Shown here one piece after another: positions 1 to 7,958 of a stretch of DNA of 44,772 bases (position 1 is its first letter; each line of letters begins with the position of its first letter). The stretch is from Vulcanimicrobiota bacterium. GTDB taxonomy: Bacteria > Vulcanimicrobiota > Vulcanimicrobiia > Vulcanimicrobiales > Vulcanimicrobiaceae. The position numbers and the translations under genes were made by a program. The notes beneath the pieces are model-generated. The model ran no database searches. It had not been told where the DNA came from and saw only the letters and a list, made by a program, of their open reading frames with translations. The stretch spans positions 1-44,772 of the forward strand of contig JAFAXS010000058.1 in NCBI GenBank assembly GCA_019240755.1. The letters are read 5' to 3'.

Positions 1-434
1 GCGGCCATCCAGGACGACGCCGCACCGGTGCGCGCCGGCTCGATGAAATCCGGAATGATTGCCTGATACGGTCCGATAGCGACGTTCAACGCCGCCTGTA
101 AAAGGAGCAGCGCGACCGTTAAACCGACGAGTGTCCGCGCGCTATAGAAGAGCGCAAGCCCGGCGCATCCAACGACCGCGCCCGCAACATAGAACTCGAT
201 TCGACGGCTGCCGGCTCGCCGGCGCGAGTCGGACCAAAAGCCGACGATGACCTGCGTGATCGCTGCAACTAACGCCCCCGCCGTCGCCAATCGGCCATAC
301 GCGACGAGCGCATTGCCGCCGGCGAGCTCCAAGCTGCGCGATTGCAGCGAAATTCCGAGCAGCGCCCCCCAAACGGCCTGAATGCCCAGCCAAAACAGCG
401 CGAGGCGCAGCGCGTTAGCCGCGCGCGCAGGCAT
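1..434 (-). CDS. MFS transporter, N-terminal part (cut by window edge)
   Basis: An open frame runs from an ATG at 434 to the window edge (144 codons) without a stop. The product is strongly hydrophobic, with several predicted membrane spans. A cytoplasmic loop with the pattern GFWSDSRRRAGSRR sits between spans 2 and 3, where major facilitator proteins carry their conserved G-[RKPATY]-L-[AS]-[DN]-[RK] type loop. Residues after this (EFYVAGAVVGCAGLALF) form another span. It is probably a 12-span sugar or drug type porter of the cytoplasmic membrane; the substrate cannot be told from this part. It overlaps the end of the upstream nucleotidyltransferase by 20 nt, so the two are probably cotranscribed downstream of rpsM. 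The superfamily is fairly sure, the subfamily is not. Confidence 0.7.
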   Translation of the reverse strand, partial: MPARAANALRLALFWLGIQAVWGALLGISLQSRSLELAGGNALVAYGRLATAGALVAAITQVIVGFWSDSRRRAGSRRIEFYVAGAVVGCAGLALFYSARTLVGLTVALLLLQAALNVAIGPYQAIIPDFIEPARTGAASSWMA

Positions 435-1149
435 ACCGATACTCTTCGACCGTATCCACATCGTAGGCTAGATCCGCCGGCGCGCGGCGCAAGGCGCGTG
501 CCGGAGTGCCGAGCGCGCGCGTGGCCAGCGTTTCAAGTTCGGCGATGCGCAGGCGCCGGAAGAGAAAGCGCAACAAGATCCAGGGGCTCACCAAGCCCGC
601 CATTCGCCAGGGCGCTTTGCGCGCTTTGAAAAATCGCGTTGCCAGCGACGCAAGTCTTGGCACGCTCGCGTCGGGAACCGTGAAGACACCGCCGTTGACG
701 ACGCGTTCGCCGGCGAGCGTCACGCCGAAGGGAGGCGCACCGGGGAAACGGAGGTCGAAGTCGTTCCACTCCGTCAACGGAAGGGCGAGCGAGTCCGCGG
801 GGACGCGCGTAAGAACGTCTTCGATCGCCGCTGCGGTGACGTAAGGGAGATCGCTCGTCGCGTAGACGAGCCTCTCGCCCTCGCACGGCCACGCGTGCAA
901 CGCCTTTAAAAGGTTTTCGCTGCCCGAGACGCTCTCTTCGATGACCGTTTCGACGATCGGCGAACAGGCCCGAGCAACTTCCTCTCCTCCGATAACGGCA
1001 ATTCTGCTGGCGCCGGCCGCACGAAGGGCCGCGATCATGCGCTGCAGCATGGTCGCGCCGCGTACCGGCGCAAGAGCCTTGACCGTGGTGCCTGCGATGC
1101 GCGCAAACTCACCGTCGATGCGGCCTCCCGCAGTAATGACAGCCTTCAG
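415..1149 (-). CDS. MobA-like NTP transferase (nucleotidyltransferase family)
   Basis: The protein begins with AVITAGGRIDGEF, the glycine-rich nucleotide-binding start of MobA/GlmU-like nucleotidyltransferases. It later has YATSDLPYV (the metal-binding Asp position of the fold) and NGGVF. The family moves NMP from an NTP onto a sugar phosphate or cofactor; the acceptor is unknown. The first ATG in frame (1050) would remove the nucleotide-binding loop. The frame stays open upstream to about the rpsM stop codon, where a CTG at 1147-1149 lies 2 nt after that stop. I therefore place the start there, as a non-canonical start coupled to rpsM; an ATT a few codons later is the alternative. The C-terminal 60 residues are basic with a short hydrophobic stretch (LVSPWILLRFLF), suggesting membrane association. 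Confidence 0.65.
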   Translation of the reverse strand: MKAVITAGGRIDGEFARIAGTTVKALAPVRGATMLQRMIAALRAAGASRIAVIGGEEVARACSPIVETVIEESVSGSENLLKALHAWPCEGERLVYATSDLPYVTAAAIEDVLTRVPADSLALPLTEWNDFDLRFPGAPPFGVTLAGERVVNGGVFTVPDASVPRLASLATRFFKARKAPWRMAGLVSPWILLRFLFRRLRIAELETLATRALGTPARALRRAPADLAYDVDTVEEYRYACARG

Positions 1150-1151
1150 GG

Positions 1152-1538
1152 CTACTTCTTGGCTATAGCTTTTTTCTTGCCCGCGACGGTGCGCTTCGGA
1201 CCCTTGCGCGTTCGGGCGTTCGTCTTCGTGCGCTGACCGCGCACAGGAAGGCCGCGCCGATGGCGCATCCCGCGGTAACAGCCGATGTCCATGAGACGCT
1301 TAATGTTGCCCTGGACCTCGCGGCGGAGATCTCCCTCGACTCGCAGCGACAGTGAGTCGATGGTGTCGCGCAGCCGCTTCTCATCTTCTTCGCTCATTGC
1401 CTTGACGCGCACGTCGGGATTGACGTGTGCGGCTGCAAGAATTTTCCGCGACGTCGACGGACCTATTCCGTAGATATAGGTCAGCGCGACCTCGATTCGC
1501 TTCTCGCGCGGAAGATCGATGCCGGCAATACGAGCCAT
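1152..1538 (-). CDS. rpsM: 30S ribosomal protein S13
   Basis: It starts [14 protein letters not shown] and carries the S13 helix-two-turn-helix region ([14 protein letters not shown]) and the basic tail ([19 protein letters not shown]) that reaches the decoding-site tRNAs in the small-subunit head. The 128-residue length is normal. The ATG at 1538 overlaps the rpmJ stop (TAATG), which fixes the start against a longer upstream frame. It is the last ribosomal gene here: in most bacteria rpsK, rpsD, rpoA and rplQ follow, but the next gene is a nucleotidyltransferase. Confidence 0.97.
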   Translation of the reverse strand: MARIAGIDLPREKRIEVALTYIYGIGPSTSRKILAAAHVNPDVRVKAMSEEDEKRLRDTIDSLSLRVEGDLRREVQGNIKRLMDIGCYRGMRHRRGLPVRGQRTKTNARTRKGPKRTVAGKKKAIAKK

Positions 1539-1654
1539 TAACCCTGCACCTGTTTGTGCTTGGGGTTGACGTCGCAAATCACGCGCACCTTGCCGTGGCG
1601 GCGAATGATCTTACACTTCTCACAAATTCGTTTTACTGAAGGTCGTACTTTCAT
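1538..1654 (-). CDS. rpmJ: 50S ribosomal protein L36 (zinc-binding form)
   Basis: This 38-codon gene lies between infA and rpsM. The product starts [15 protein letters not shown] and keeps the four zinc ligands of the C+ type: Cys11, Cys14, Cys27 and His33. It ends HKQVQG. Its stop codon overlaps the rpsM ATG (TAATG). The zinc form implies no dependence on a zinc-free paralogue for growth in zinc-replete conditions; any C-minus paralogue would lie elsewhere. Confidence 0.97.
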   Translation of the reverse strand: MKVRPSVKRICEKCKIIRRHGKVRVICDVNPKHKQVQG

Positions 1655-1678
1655 AATTCTTCTCGTCTAGCTCGACTA

Positions 1679-1966
1679 TTATTTGTACCTATAGGTGATG
1701 CGGCCGTGGGTCAGGTCGTACGGCGACAGCTCCACCAGAACTCGGTCCCCCGGCAGAATTCGGATGAAGTTCATTCGAATTTTTCCGGAGACGTGGGCCA
1801 GCACGCGATGTCCGTTTGCCAGCTCCACGCGAAACATCGCGTTGGGCAACGGCTCGACGATCGTGCCCTCCACTTCGATCGCTTCCTCTTTGGGAGTCGC
1901 GGTCTTGGCGGCTTTCTCGGCCGATGCCTTGTTTCTCGGCATGCGGCCGCGGCGCTTACGAGCCAT
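1679..1966 (-). CDS. infA: Translation initiation factor IF-1 with basic N-terminal extension
   Basis: Residues 27-95 are a near-canonical IF-1 OB fold ([19 protein letters not shown] to the [11 protein letters not shown] end), which binds the 30S A site during initiation. The usual protein is about 72 residues, so this one has about 24 extra N-terminal residues, rich in Lys, Arg and Ala. The ATG at 1966 has a good AAGGG ribosome-binding site 5 nt upstream. The next in-frame ATG (codon 9) has none, so the extended form is favoured. It lies 24 nt after map and 24 nt before rpmJ, the usual order. Confidence 0.93.
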   Translation of the reverse strand: MARKRRGRMPRNKASAEKAAKTATPKEEAIEVEGTIVEPLPNAMFRVELANGHRVLAHVSGKIRMNFIRILPGDRVLVELSPYDLTHGRITYRYK

Positions 1967-1990
1967 CGCTGCCCTTGGCGCGCGCTCCGA

Positions 1991-2788
1991 TCATGCCATA
2001 ACCTCGTTCGCGTGGCGGTAACGCTCGATCTCGGGATGTTCCGCGTAGTCGCGCAAGGTTAAGATCTGCGGTCCATTCTCCGTGACGGCGATGGTGTGCT
2101 CGAAGTGCGCTGCGAGTTTACCATCTGCCGTGACGACTGTCCAGCCGTCCCTGCGCATGCGGACTCTGCGAGAGCCCTCGGTGATCATTGGCTCGACGGC
2201 CAGCACCAGCCCTGTCCGCAGCTCGATCCCCGTCCCCGCGTCGCCGTAGTTGGGGACCTGCGGCTCCTCGTGCATCGCACGGCCGACGCCGTGCCCGACG
2301 AGTTCCCGCACCACGCCGTAACCGTGCGACTCCGCATGCCGTTGCACGGCCGCGCCGATGTCGCCCAGGCGCTTGCCGCGCTGCATTTGGGCGATCCCGA
2401 TGGCGAGGCATTCATGCGTGACGTCAAGCAGGCGCTGCGCGTTGCGCGAGATCTTGCCGACAGGCACGGTCACGGCACTGTCGCTGACGTACCCGTCCAA
2501 GGTCGTTCCGATGTCGATCGAAAGCAGGTCGCCTTCGCGGAGGGCACGCGAACCCGGTATTCCATGGACGACTTCATTATTGACGCTCGAGCAGATCGAA
2601 CCGGGGAACCCATTGTACCCCTTGAACGTCGGCACGCCGCCGGCGGCGAGAATTCCCTGCTCGGCCAAGCGGTCCAGCTCGCCGGTCGTCCGGCCCGGGC
2701 GCACGGATTGCATCAGGTGCGTCAGCACGGCCGCCGTGACTCTTCCGCTGCGGCGCATCGCCTCGATTTCGCGCGCCGATTTCAGCAT
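1991..2788 (-). CDS. map: Type I methionine aminopeptidase
   Basis: This enzyme removes the initiator Met from nascent chains using two divalent metals. The sequence shows the pita-bread fold signatures: GIPGSRALREGDLLSIDIGT (first metal Asp), DSAVTVPVG (second Asp), GHGVGRAMHEEPQ (His) and VLAVEPMI (Glu). A last Glu lies near HFEHTIAVTENG. At 265 residues it is a normal short type I enzyme without the zinc-finger extension. I chose the ATG at 2788, which overlaps the adk stop as TAATG; a GTG two codons upstream is the alternative. The secY-adk-map-infA order is the classic spc-operon tail. Confidence 0.95.
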   Translation of the reverse strand: MLKSAREIEAMRRSGRVTAAVLTHLMQSVRPGRTTGELDRLAEQGILAAGGVPTFKGYNGFPGSICSSVNNEVVHGIPGSRALREGDLLSIDIGTTLDGYVSDSAVTVPVGKISRNAQRLLDVTHECLAIGIAQMQRGKRLGDIGAAVQRHAESHGYGVVRELVGHGVGRAMHEEPQVPNYGDAGTGIELRTGLVLAVEPMITEGSRRVRMRRDGWTVVTADGKLAAHFEHTIAVTENGPQILTLRDYAEHPEIERYRHANEVMA

Positions 2789-3438
2789 TACCACGCCGGC
2801 ATCTCCGCTCGGATCGCGGTCACGATTTGCTGCGCCACGCTCTGCATGCTTTCCATCGCGTCCACCTCGACGAGCTTGCCGCGGCGACGATAATACTGTA
2901 TCAACGGCTTCGTCTGCGTGTCGTATACGTCCAGCCTTTTGGCGACCGTTTCGGCTCGGTCGTCGTCGCGCTGGATCAACTCGCCGCCGTCGTCGTCGTC
3001 AATGCCGGCCACCTTGGGCGGATTCGTCAGCGCGTTGTACGTTCGACCATTACGGGGGTTCGTCCAGCGCGCGGAAAGCCTCGCGATCAGCGTCTGCCGA
3101 TTGGCGCCGAACAGCACGACGGCGTTGAGGGGGATGCCGCGGCGCGTCAGCATCTCGTCGAGTGCCTCCGCCTGCGCGACGGTCCGCGGAAAGCCGTCCA
3201 TCACCCACCCGGAGGGCGTCCGCTCCAGCTCGGCTTCGATCATGGCGATCACGAGCGCGTCGGGAACGAGTTCGCCGCGCTTCATGTACTCGTGCGCCTC
3301 ACGACCGAGCGCGGTCTGCTCGGACTGAACGCGCAGAATGTCACCGGTCGAAATTTGCGTGGCGCCGAAGCGCTCCTCGAGCAGGCGCGCCTGGGTCCCC
3401 TTACCGGCACCGGGAGGCCCAAGAAAGACCAGTCGCAT
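2788..3438 (-). CDS. adk: Adenylate kinase
   Basis: The enzyme interconverts ATP + AMP and 2 ADP. The P-loop GPPGAGKGT starts at residue 7, the AMP-binding DGFPRT motif follows, and the long LID domain (SARWTNPRNGRTYN to ELIQRDDD) is present. The LID has no Cys4 zinc site, as in the Gram-negative type. The 216-residue length is standard. Its end overlaps the map start by one base. It lies 22 nt after secY. Confidence 0.96.
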   Translation of the reverse strand: MRLVFLGPPGAGKGTQARLLEERFGATQISTGDILRVQSEQTALGREAHEYMKRGELVPDALVIAMIEAELERTPSGWVMDGFPRTVAQAEALDEMLTRRGIPLNAVVLFGANRQTLIARLSARWTNPRNGRTYNALTNPPKVAGIDDDDGGELIQRDDDRAETVAKRLDVYDTQTKPLIQYYRRRGKLVEVDAMESMQSVAQQIVTAIRAEMPAW

Positions 3439-3460
3439 GAGCGTGCTCGTCGAAGCTCGC

Positions 3461-4792
3461 CTATCGCTTGATGAAGCCGCGATAGTCGCGCATTGCCAGG
3501 CGCGCTTCGATTTGGGTGATCGTATCGAGCGCGACGCCGACCACGATCAGCAGCGAGGTCGAACCCAGATAGAACGTCGTCACAGAGAGCCCCTTCTGTA
3601 AGGCTCCAGGCAAGACGGCGAGCACGCCGAGATAAATCGCGGCCGCGGTCGTGATCCGCATCAAGATCTTGTTCAGGTAATCCACGGTGGGCTGGCCCGG
3701 CCGGATCCCCGGCACGAAAGCCCCGGTCTTCTTGAGATTGTCCGCCACGTCGCGCGTGTTGAGCACGACCGAGCTATAGAAAAACGTGAAGACGACGACG
3801 AGCAAGAAATAAACGATGTTGTACAGGACACCGTTCGGGGAGAAATAAACGTTCACGACGTTTGCTACCGCGGCCGGATTCGTCGGAATCTCGAAGGGAC
3901 CAAAGAGGTGGGCGAACGTCGGCGCGGCGCCGCCGTGGCTGAACCACGAGAGCGCCTGCTGCGGCAGTAACAGGATCGAGATCGCAAAGATGATCGAGAT
4001 CACGCCCGCGTTGTTGAGACGCAGCGGAATATACGTCGAGCGTCCGGCGAACATCTTCCGGCCGACGACGCGGCGCGCTTGCTGGACCGGCACGCGTCGC
4101 TGCCCCTGGTACAAGAACACGATCGAGACGATGATGAAGATCGCGATCACGATGTACAAGATGAGATTCAGCAGCGACTCCGCCCCTTGGCTCGCCGACG
4201 TGTACGTCTGTCTAACGTATTGCGGGTAGCGCAGCACGATGCCGATGAAAATTATCAGTGATACGCCGTTACCGATCCCCTTGTCGCTGATTTGTTCGCC
4301 CAGCCACATGAGGAAGAGCGTGCCGCCGACCATCGCGATAATCGCGTAGAGCAAGTACCACGTTGAGGTGTCGTAGAACACGCCGGAGCGCTCCATCGAG
4401 ATGCCCATGAAGGTGGCCTGAATGGTCCCGAGCACGATCGTCAGCCAGCGCGTGTACTGGCTGATCTTTTTGCGCCCTTCCTCGCCGCCTTTCTTGGCCA
4501 TCTCCTCGAGCTGAGGCAGCACGACCGTCATCAACTGCATGATGATGGACGCGTTGATGTAGGGCGTGATTCCCATCGCGATAATGGAGAGCTTCTGCAG
4601 GGCGCCGCCCGAGAGAAAGCCGAGCAGGTTGTAGAATGCCCCGCTCTGCAGCACGCGCTGCCAGGCCTCTTGGTTCACGTTGGGCAGCTGCACGTGGATC
4701 ATGAAGACAAACCACGCGAAAGCGAAAAAGACGAAAAGTATCCGCTGCCGGATCTCCGGTACTAAGACTGCCGCGCGAAGGTTATCGAACAC
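3461..4792 (-). CDS. secY: Preprotein translocase subunit SecY
   Basis: This is the channel subunit of the Sec translocon in the cytoplasmic membrane. The 443-residue protein starts MFDNLRAAVLVPEIRQRI and has about ten membrane spans. Family landmarks include the plug-region segment LGFLSGGALQKLSIIAMGITPYI, the cytoplasmic loop QYTRWLTIVLG, GIGNGVSL, and the C-terminal loop GAFVPGIRPG, which contacts ribosome and SecA. The start is GTG, directly after the rplO stop with no spacer, so translation is likely coupled. Confidence 0.97.
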   Translation of the reverse strand: MFDNLRAAVLVPEIRQRILFVFFAFAWFVFMIHVQLPNVNQEAWQRVLQSGAFYNLLGFLSGGALQKLSIIAMGITPYINASIIMQLMTVVLPQLEEMAKKGGEEGRKKISQYTRWLTIVLGTIQATFMGISMERSGVFYDTSTWYLLYAIIAMVGGTLFLMWLGEQISDKGIGNGVSLIIFIGIVLRYPQYVRQTYTSASQGAESLLNLILYIVIAIFIIVSIVFLYQGQRRVPVQQARRVVGRKMFAGRSTYIPLRLNNAGVISIIFAISILLLPQQALSWFSHGGAAPTFAHLFGPFEIPTNPAAVANVVNVYFSPNGVLYNIVYFLLVVVFTFFYSSVVLNTRDVADNLKKTGAFVPGIRPGQPTVDYLNKILMRITTAAAIYLGVLAVLPGALQKGLSVTTFYLGSTSLLIVVGVALDTITQIEARLAMRDYRGFIKR

Positions 4793-5320
4793 CTACGACT
4801 TGTCATCCGCAGCGCTTCGACTACGCTCAGCGTGAACTTCGTCGAAGGACGCGCCCGCGGAACTGAGCGCTTCACGCGCCGACTGCGAGAAGAGCACGTC
4901 GCGGAAGCGAAGGCCACTTGGCAACGACACCTCGGCGCCGGCTCCCAGGATCTTGACCGCATCGACCTCGCCCTTGAACATTCCGCGCTCGCGCAGTGTC
5001 TCCGGAGAGATCTCAACCGAGGGGTCCCAGTTCCCGAGGCGGCGCAAGCTCACGACGGCGACTGCGGTGCCGAAGTGACCGCGGTCGCGTGCCTTCTGTG
5101 AATATCCCCGGCGATGAGGAAGTCGCCGCGCCCATGCGGTCTGACCGCCTTCAAAAGCCGGCCCTTTCCCGCCGCCGGAGCGCACCGTCTGACCTTTGCC
5201 ACCCTCGCCGCCGGTTTTCACCATGCCCGAGCCGTGCCCGCGGCCGATGCGCTGGCGCTTCGGCCGGCTGCCCGGCGACGGTTTGAGGTCGCCCAACTTC
5301 AACGATTGCTTCTCCGCCAT
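4793..5320 (-). CDS. rplO: 50S ribosomal protein L15, tail encoded by a repeat element
   Basis: L15 sits near the central part of the large subunit and assembles late. The N-terminus has the Gly/Arg-rich signature (KPSPGSRPKRQRIGRGHGSG, KTGGEGGKGQ, FEGGQ), and the body ends with the usual SQSAREALSSAG. About twenty further residues follow, ending HAERSRSAADDKS. The bases that encode them are a dispersed-repeat-like sequence (4802-4849). The original stop seems to have been lost or moved, so L15 now reads through the repeat. rpmD (L30), normally between rpsE and rplO, is absent: only 2 nt separate the two genes. Confidence 0.95.
   Translation of the reverse strand: MAEKQSLKLGDLKPSPGSRPKRQRIGRGHGSGMVKTGGEGGKGQTVRSGGGKGPAFEGGQTAWARRLPHRRGYSQKARDRGHFGTAVAVVSLRRLGNWDPSVEISPETLRERGMFKGEVDAVKILGAGAEVSLPSGLRFRDVLFSQSAREALSSAGASFDEVHAERSRSAADDKS
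4802..4849. repeat. Dispersed palindromic repeat copy inside rplO 3' end
   Basis: The 48 bases begin GTCATCC and end GTCGAAGGA. In the middle, in the opposite orientation, lies a copy of the core CTGAGCGNAGTCGAAG (4815-4830, read on the minus strand). The same core occurs at 23881-23904. From general knowledge, this motif family is common between genes in several bacterial phyla. Here it lies inside coding sequence and supplies the last residues of L15. Confidence 0.65.
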
Positions 5321-5322
5321 AC

Positions 5323-5874
5323 TTATGCCGTTACCGCCGCGGCGTCATCCTGAGCGACGTCCACGGAGGAGTAGATCTCGCGAACGGTTTTCCCGCGCAT
5401 CGCAGCGACCTGCTCGGCCGTGCGCAGCGAACGCAGCGCCGAGACTGTGGCCATCACCACGTTGATCGGATTGTTGCTTCCGAGCGATTTCGTGAGAATG
5501 TCGTGGATGCCGGCGAGCTCGAGAACCGCGCGCATCGAACCTCCGGCGATGACCCCGGTTCCGGGCGCCGCGGGTTTGAGCAGGACTGTGGCCGCGCCGA
5601 CGTTATGGCGAACTTCGTGCGGAATCGTCCGCTCCACCATCGCAACCGTCACGAGATTCTTTCGCGCCTGTTCGACGGCTTTGCGAATCGCCTCCGGAAC
5701 CTCGCCCGCCTTGCCGATCGCATAACCGACCTTGCCCTTCCGATCGCCCACCACGACGAGCGCGCTAAAACTGAAGCGCTTTCCGCCCTTCACGACTTTG
5801 GCGACGCGATTTACGCGCACGACCGTCTCCTCGAGACCACTCCCGTCGCGGTCGCGCGGGGCACGATATTGCAT
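5323..5874 (-). CDS. rpsE: 30S ribosomal protein S5
   Basis: S5 guards decoding accuracy and mRNA unwinding at the small-subunit entry. The double-stranded-RNA-binding-like N-domain ([21 protein letters not shown]) and the conserved [13 protein letters not shown] and [18 protein letters not shown] motifs are present. At 183 residues it is slightly longer than average, with an acidic and alanine-rich end. The stop lies 2 nt before the rplO start, and the start overlaps the rplR stop (TGATG). The last codons contain GTCATCCTGAGCG on the plus strand, half of the dispersed repeat seen in rplO. Confidence 0.97.
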   Translation of the reverse strand: MQYRAPRDRDGSGLEETVVRVNRVAKVVKGGKRFSFSALVVVGDRKGKVGYAIGKAGEVPEAIRKAVEQARKNLVTVAMVERTIPHEVRHNVGAATVLLKPAAPGTGVIAGGSMRAVLELAGIHDILTKSLGSNNPINVVMATVSALRSLRTAEQVAAMRGKTVREIYSSVDVAQDDAAAVTA

Positions 5875-6233
5875 CAGAACTCCAATCCTGCTTCGCGCGC
5901 GGCATCCGCCAGCGCGCGCACCCTGCCGTGATACTTGTAACCGCCTCGGTCGAACACGACTTGCGAGATGCCGGCGGCCTTCGCCTTAGCGCCGATGGTC
6001 GCGCCGACCGCCTTTGCAGCGTCCGTGCCGCTTTTCGACTGAAGGCTCGAGGCGACGCTGCCTTCTCGCGTCGAGGCCGCCGCGAGCGTATGTCCCCGCA
6101 CGTCATCCACGAGCATCGCATAGATGTGGTGCAGCGAGCGCCGGACGCAGAGCCGCGGTCGCTGTGCCGTCCCGCTGACACGCTTTCGCAGCCGTTCGTG
6201 GCGCGAGCGACGTGCTTGAGCCTTAGCGATCAC
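5874..6233 (-). CDS. rplR: 50S ribosomal protein L18
   Basis: L18 binds 5S rRNA together with L5. It has the basic N-terminus ([16 protein letters not shown]), [20 protein letters not shown], and the C-terminal [25 protein letters not shown] that ends all L18 proteins. The 119-residue length is normal. It starts with GTG, overlapping the rplF stop as GTGA, and ends overlapping rpsE. Confidence 0.96.
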   Translation of the reverse strand: MIAKAQARRSRHERLRKRVSGTAQRPRLCVRRSLHHIYAMLVDDVRGHTLAAASTREGSVASSLQSKSGTDAAKAVGATIGAKAKAAGISQVVFDRGGYKYHGRVRALADAAREAGLEF

Positions 6234-6781
6234 TTCTTGCCTGCCTTGCCGGCTTTGCCGAGTTTCTTCCGCACGCGCTCGCCCTCGTAGCGGATACCTT
6301 TTCCTTTATATGGTTCCGGCTTGCGCAAGCGGCGGATGTCCGCCGCGACCTGACCGACGAGTTGCTTATCGATGCCGTCCACGTGAATCTTGTTTTGACC
6401 CTCGACCGAAAGCGCCACGCCCTTCGGCGGCTCGAAGGGCACCGGGTGTGAAAAGCCGAGACTCAAGTTGAGCCGTTCTCCCGACTTCGCCACGCGATAG
6501 CCGACGCCGCTGATCTCGAGGCTCTTTCGGAAGCCTTTGCTCACGCCTTCGACCATATTGGCGATCAGCGTGCGGGTGAGCCCGTGGACGCTGCGATGCT
6601 CTTTTGCATCGCCCTTGCGTACAACCACGATCTTGCCGTCGTTCAGCCCCACGTCAACCAGGTTGCGCAAGACGCGCTGGCGCAGCTCGCCCTTTGGCCC
6701 CTTAACGGTCACTTCTCCGTCATCAATCTGCACGTTCACCCCTGACGGAAGCGTAACCGGCAGCTTACCTATTCTCGACAT
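6230..6781 (-). CDS. rplF: 50S ribosomal protein L6
   Basis: L6 lies near the GTPase-associated centre. It starts [17 protein letters not shown] and has two similar RNA-binding domains. The second carries the signature [19 protein letters not shown], followed by a short KAGKAGKK tail. The 183-residue length is normal. Spacing to rpsH is 6 nt. Confidence 0.97.
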   Translation of the reverse strand: MSRIGKLPVTLPSGVNVQIDDGEVTVKGPKGELRQRVLRNLVDVGLNDGKIVVVRKGDAKEHRSVHGLTRTLIANMVEGVSKGFRKSLEISGVGYRVAKSGERLNLSLGFSHPVPFEPPKGVALSVEGQNKIHVDGIDKQLVGQVAADIRRLRKPEPYKGKGIRYEGERVRKKLGKAGKAGKK

Positions 6782-6787
6782 AATCCA

Positions 6788-7186
6788 TCACCAAACGTAC
6801 GCAAGGACCTCTCCGCCGACGCCTCGCTTCTTCGCGACTTTGCCGGACATGATGCCTTGCGGGGTCGACATGATCACGAGGCCGAGCCCGCCGAGCACTC
6901 GCGGAATCTCGGTCTTGCGAGTGTAGACCCGCAAGCCGGGACGCGAGATGCGCCGCAGCCCCGTAATGATCTTCTCCTTCTCCGGGCCGTAGCGCAAACG
7001 AATGCGCAGCGTGCCCTGCGGTCCCTCGGTGAGCCGCTCGAAGCTCTCGATGAAGCCTTCCTCTTGCAGAATCTGGGCGATAGCGCGCTTCGTGCGAGAA
7101 GCCGGAACGTCTACCGTCGTGTGGTTTGCGGTATTGGCGTTTCGAATTCGCGTCAGCATATCGGCGATCGGATCGGTTAGCGACAT
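6788..7186 (-). CDS. rpsH: 30S ribosomal protein S8
   Basis: S8 is a primary binder of the 16S rRNA central domain and, in other bacteria, represses the spc operon by binding its mRNA. It starts [17 protein letters not shown]. The C-terminal half carries the family motif around [23 protein letters not shown], with [14 protein letters not shown]. The 132-residue length is normal. No S8-binding mimic was recognised in this window. Confidence 0.97.
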   Translation of the reverse strand: MSLTDPIADMLTRIRNANTANHTTVDVPASRTKRAIAQILQEEGFIESFERLTEGPQGTLRIRLRYGPEKEKIITGLRRISRPGLRVYTRKTEIPRVLGGLGLVIMSTPQGIMSGKVAKKRGVGGEVLAYVW

Positions 7187-7196
7187 CTCGTCCTCC

Positions 7197-7382
7197 TCAC
7201 CAAGACGCCTTCGTCACGCCGGGGACCACGCCCAAGTGCGCGTTTTCGCGGAAGCAAATCCGGCACATCGCGAATTTCCGGAGATAACCGCGTGGGCGGC
7301 CGCAGACGCGACACCGGTTATGGCGCCGCACTGCAAATTTCGGCGCGCGCTGCGATTTCATGATCAGACTGGTCTTTGCCAT
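7197..7382 (-). CDS. rpsZ: 30S ribosomal protein S14 type Z (zinc-binding)
   Basis: The 61-residue short form of S14 has the zinc site [23 protein letters not shown] in residues 23-45 (two CxxC pairs) and the conserved end [11 protein letters not shown]. It belongs in the small-subunit head near S19. The type Z form agrees with the zinc forms of L36 and the L24 Cys pairs in the same operon. It lies between rplE and rpsH as usual. Confidence 0.96.
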   Translation of the reverse strand: MAKTSLIMKSQRAPKFAVRRHNRCRVCGRPRGYLRKFAMCRICFRENAHLGVVPGVTKASW

Positions 7383-7385
7383 CTC

Positions 7386-7958
7386 TTACCGTGGTCTCCG
7401 TGCCGGCGCGGCCGTCGCCTTTTGCAGCGGCAAGCCCATCGCGGTCAAAAACTCCGAAGCCTCCTCGTCGGTCTTGGCGCTCGTAACGATCGTCACGTCC
7501 ATGCCGCGTGTCTTATCCACCTTATCGAAGTTGATCTCGGGAAAGACCAGCTGTTCGCGCAGCCCCAGATTGTAGTTCCCCCGTCCGTCGAACGACCGCG
7601 CCGGCAACCCACGAAAGTCCCGAATGCGGGGAAGCACGACGTTGAAGAGCTTATCAACGAAGACGTACATCCGGTCGCCGCGCAGGGTCACCTTGGCGCC
7701 GATGTTCGTGCCCTCGCGCAGCTTGAACGCCGCGATCGATTTCTTTGCCTTGGTCACGATCGGCCGCTGCCCCGAGATCGCCGCCAGCTCGCTGACCGCC
7801 GCGTCGAGCGCTTTGGGGTTGGCAATCGCCTCGCCCACGCTCATGTTTACGACGACCTTTTCCAACTTCGGGATCTGGTTGACGTTCTTGTAGCCGAATC
7901 GCTCCTGCAATGCCGGTCGAATCTGCCGCTCGTACATCTCACGCAAACGCTGCGCCAT
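7386..7958 (-). CDS. rplE: 50S ribosomal protein L5
   Basis: L5 holds 5S rRNA in the central protuberance. The true start is the ATG at 7958 ([17 protein letters not shown]), overlapping the rplX stop as TAATG; the frame is open upstream but that part has no L5 similarity. The sequence has [17 protein letters not shown], the signature [14 protein letters not shown], and [10 protein letters not shown]. At 190 residues it is about 10 longer than usual because of a basic tail (PARRPR). Confidence 0.97.
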   Translation of the reverse strand: MAQRLREMYERQIRPALQERFGYKNVNQIPKLEKVVVNMSVGEAIANPKALDAAVSELAAISGQRPIVTKAKKSIAAFKLREGTNIGAKVTLRGDRMYVFVDKLFNVVLPRIRDFRGLPARSFDGRGNYNLGLREQLVFPEINFDKVDKTRGMDVTIVTSAKTDEEASEFLTAMGLPLQKATAAPARRPR

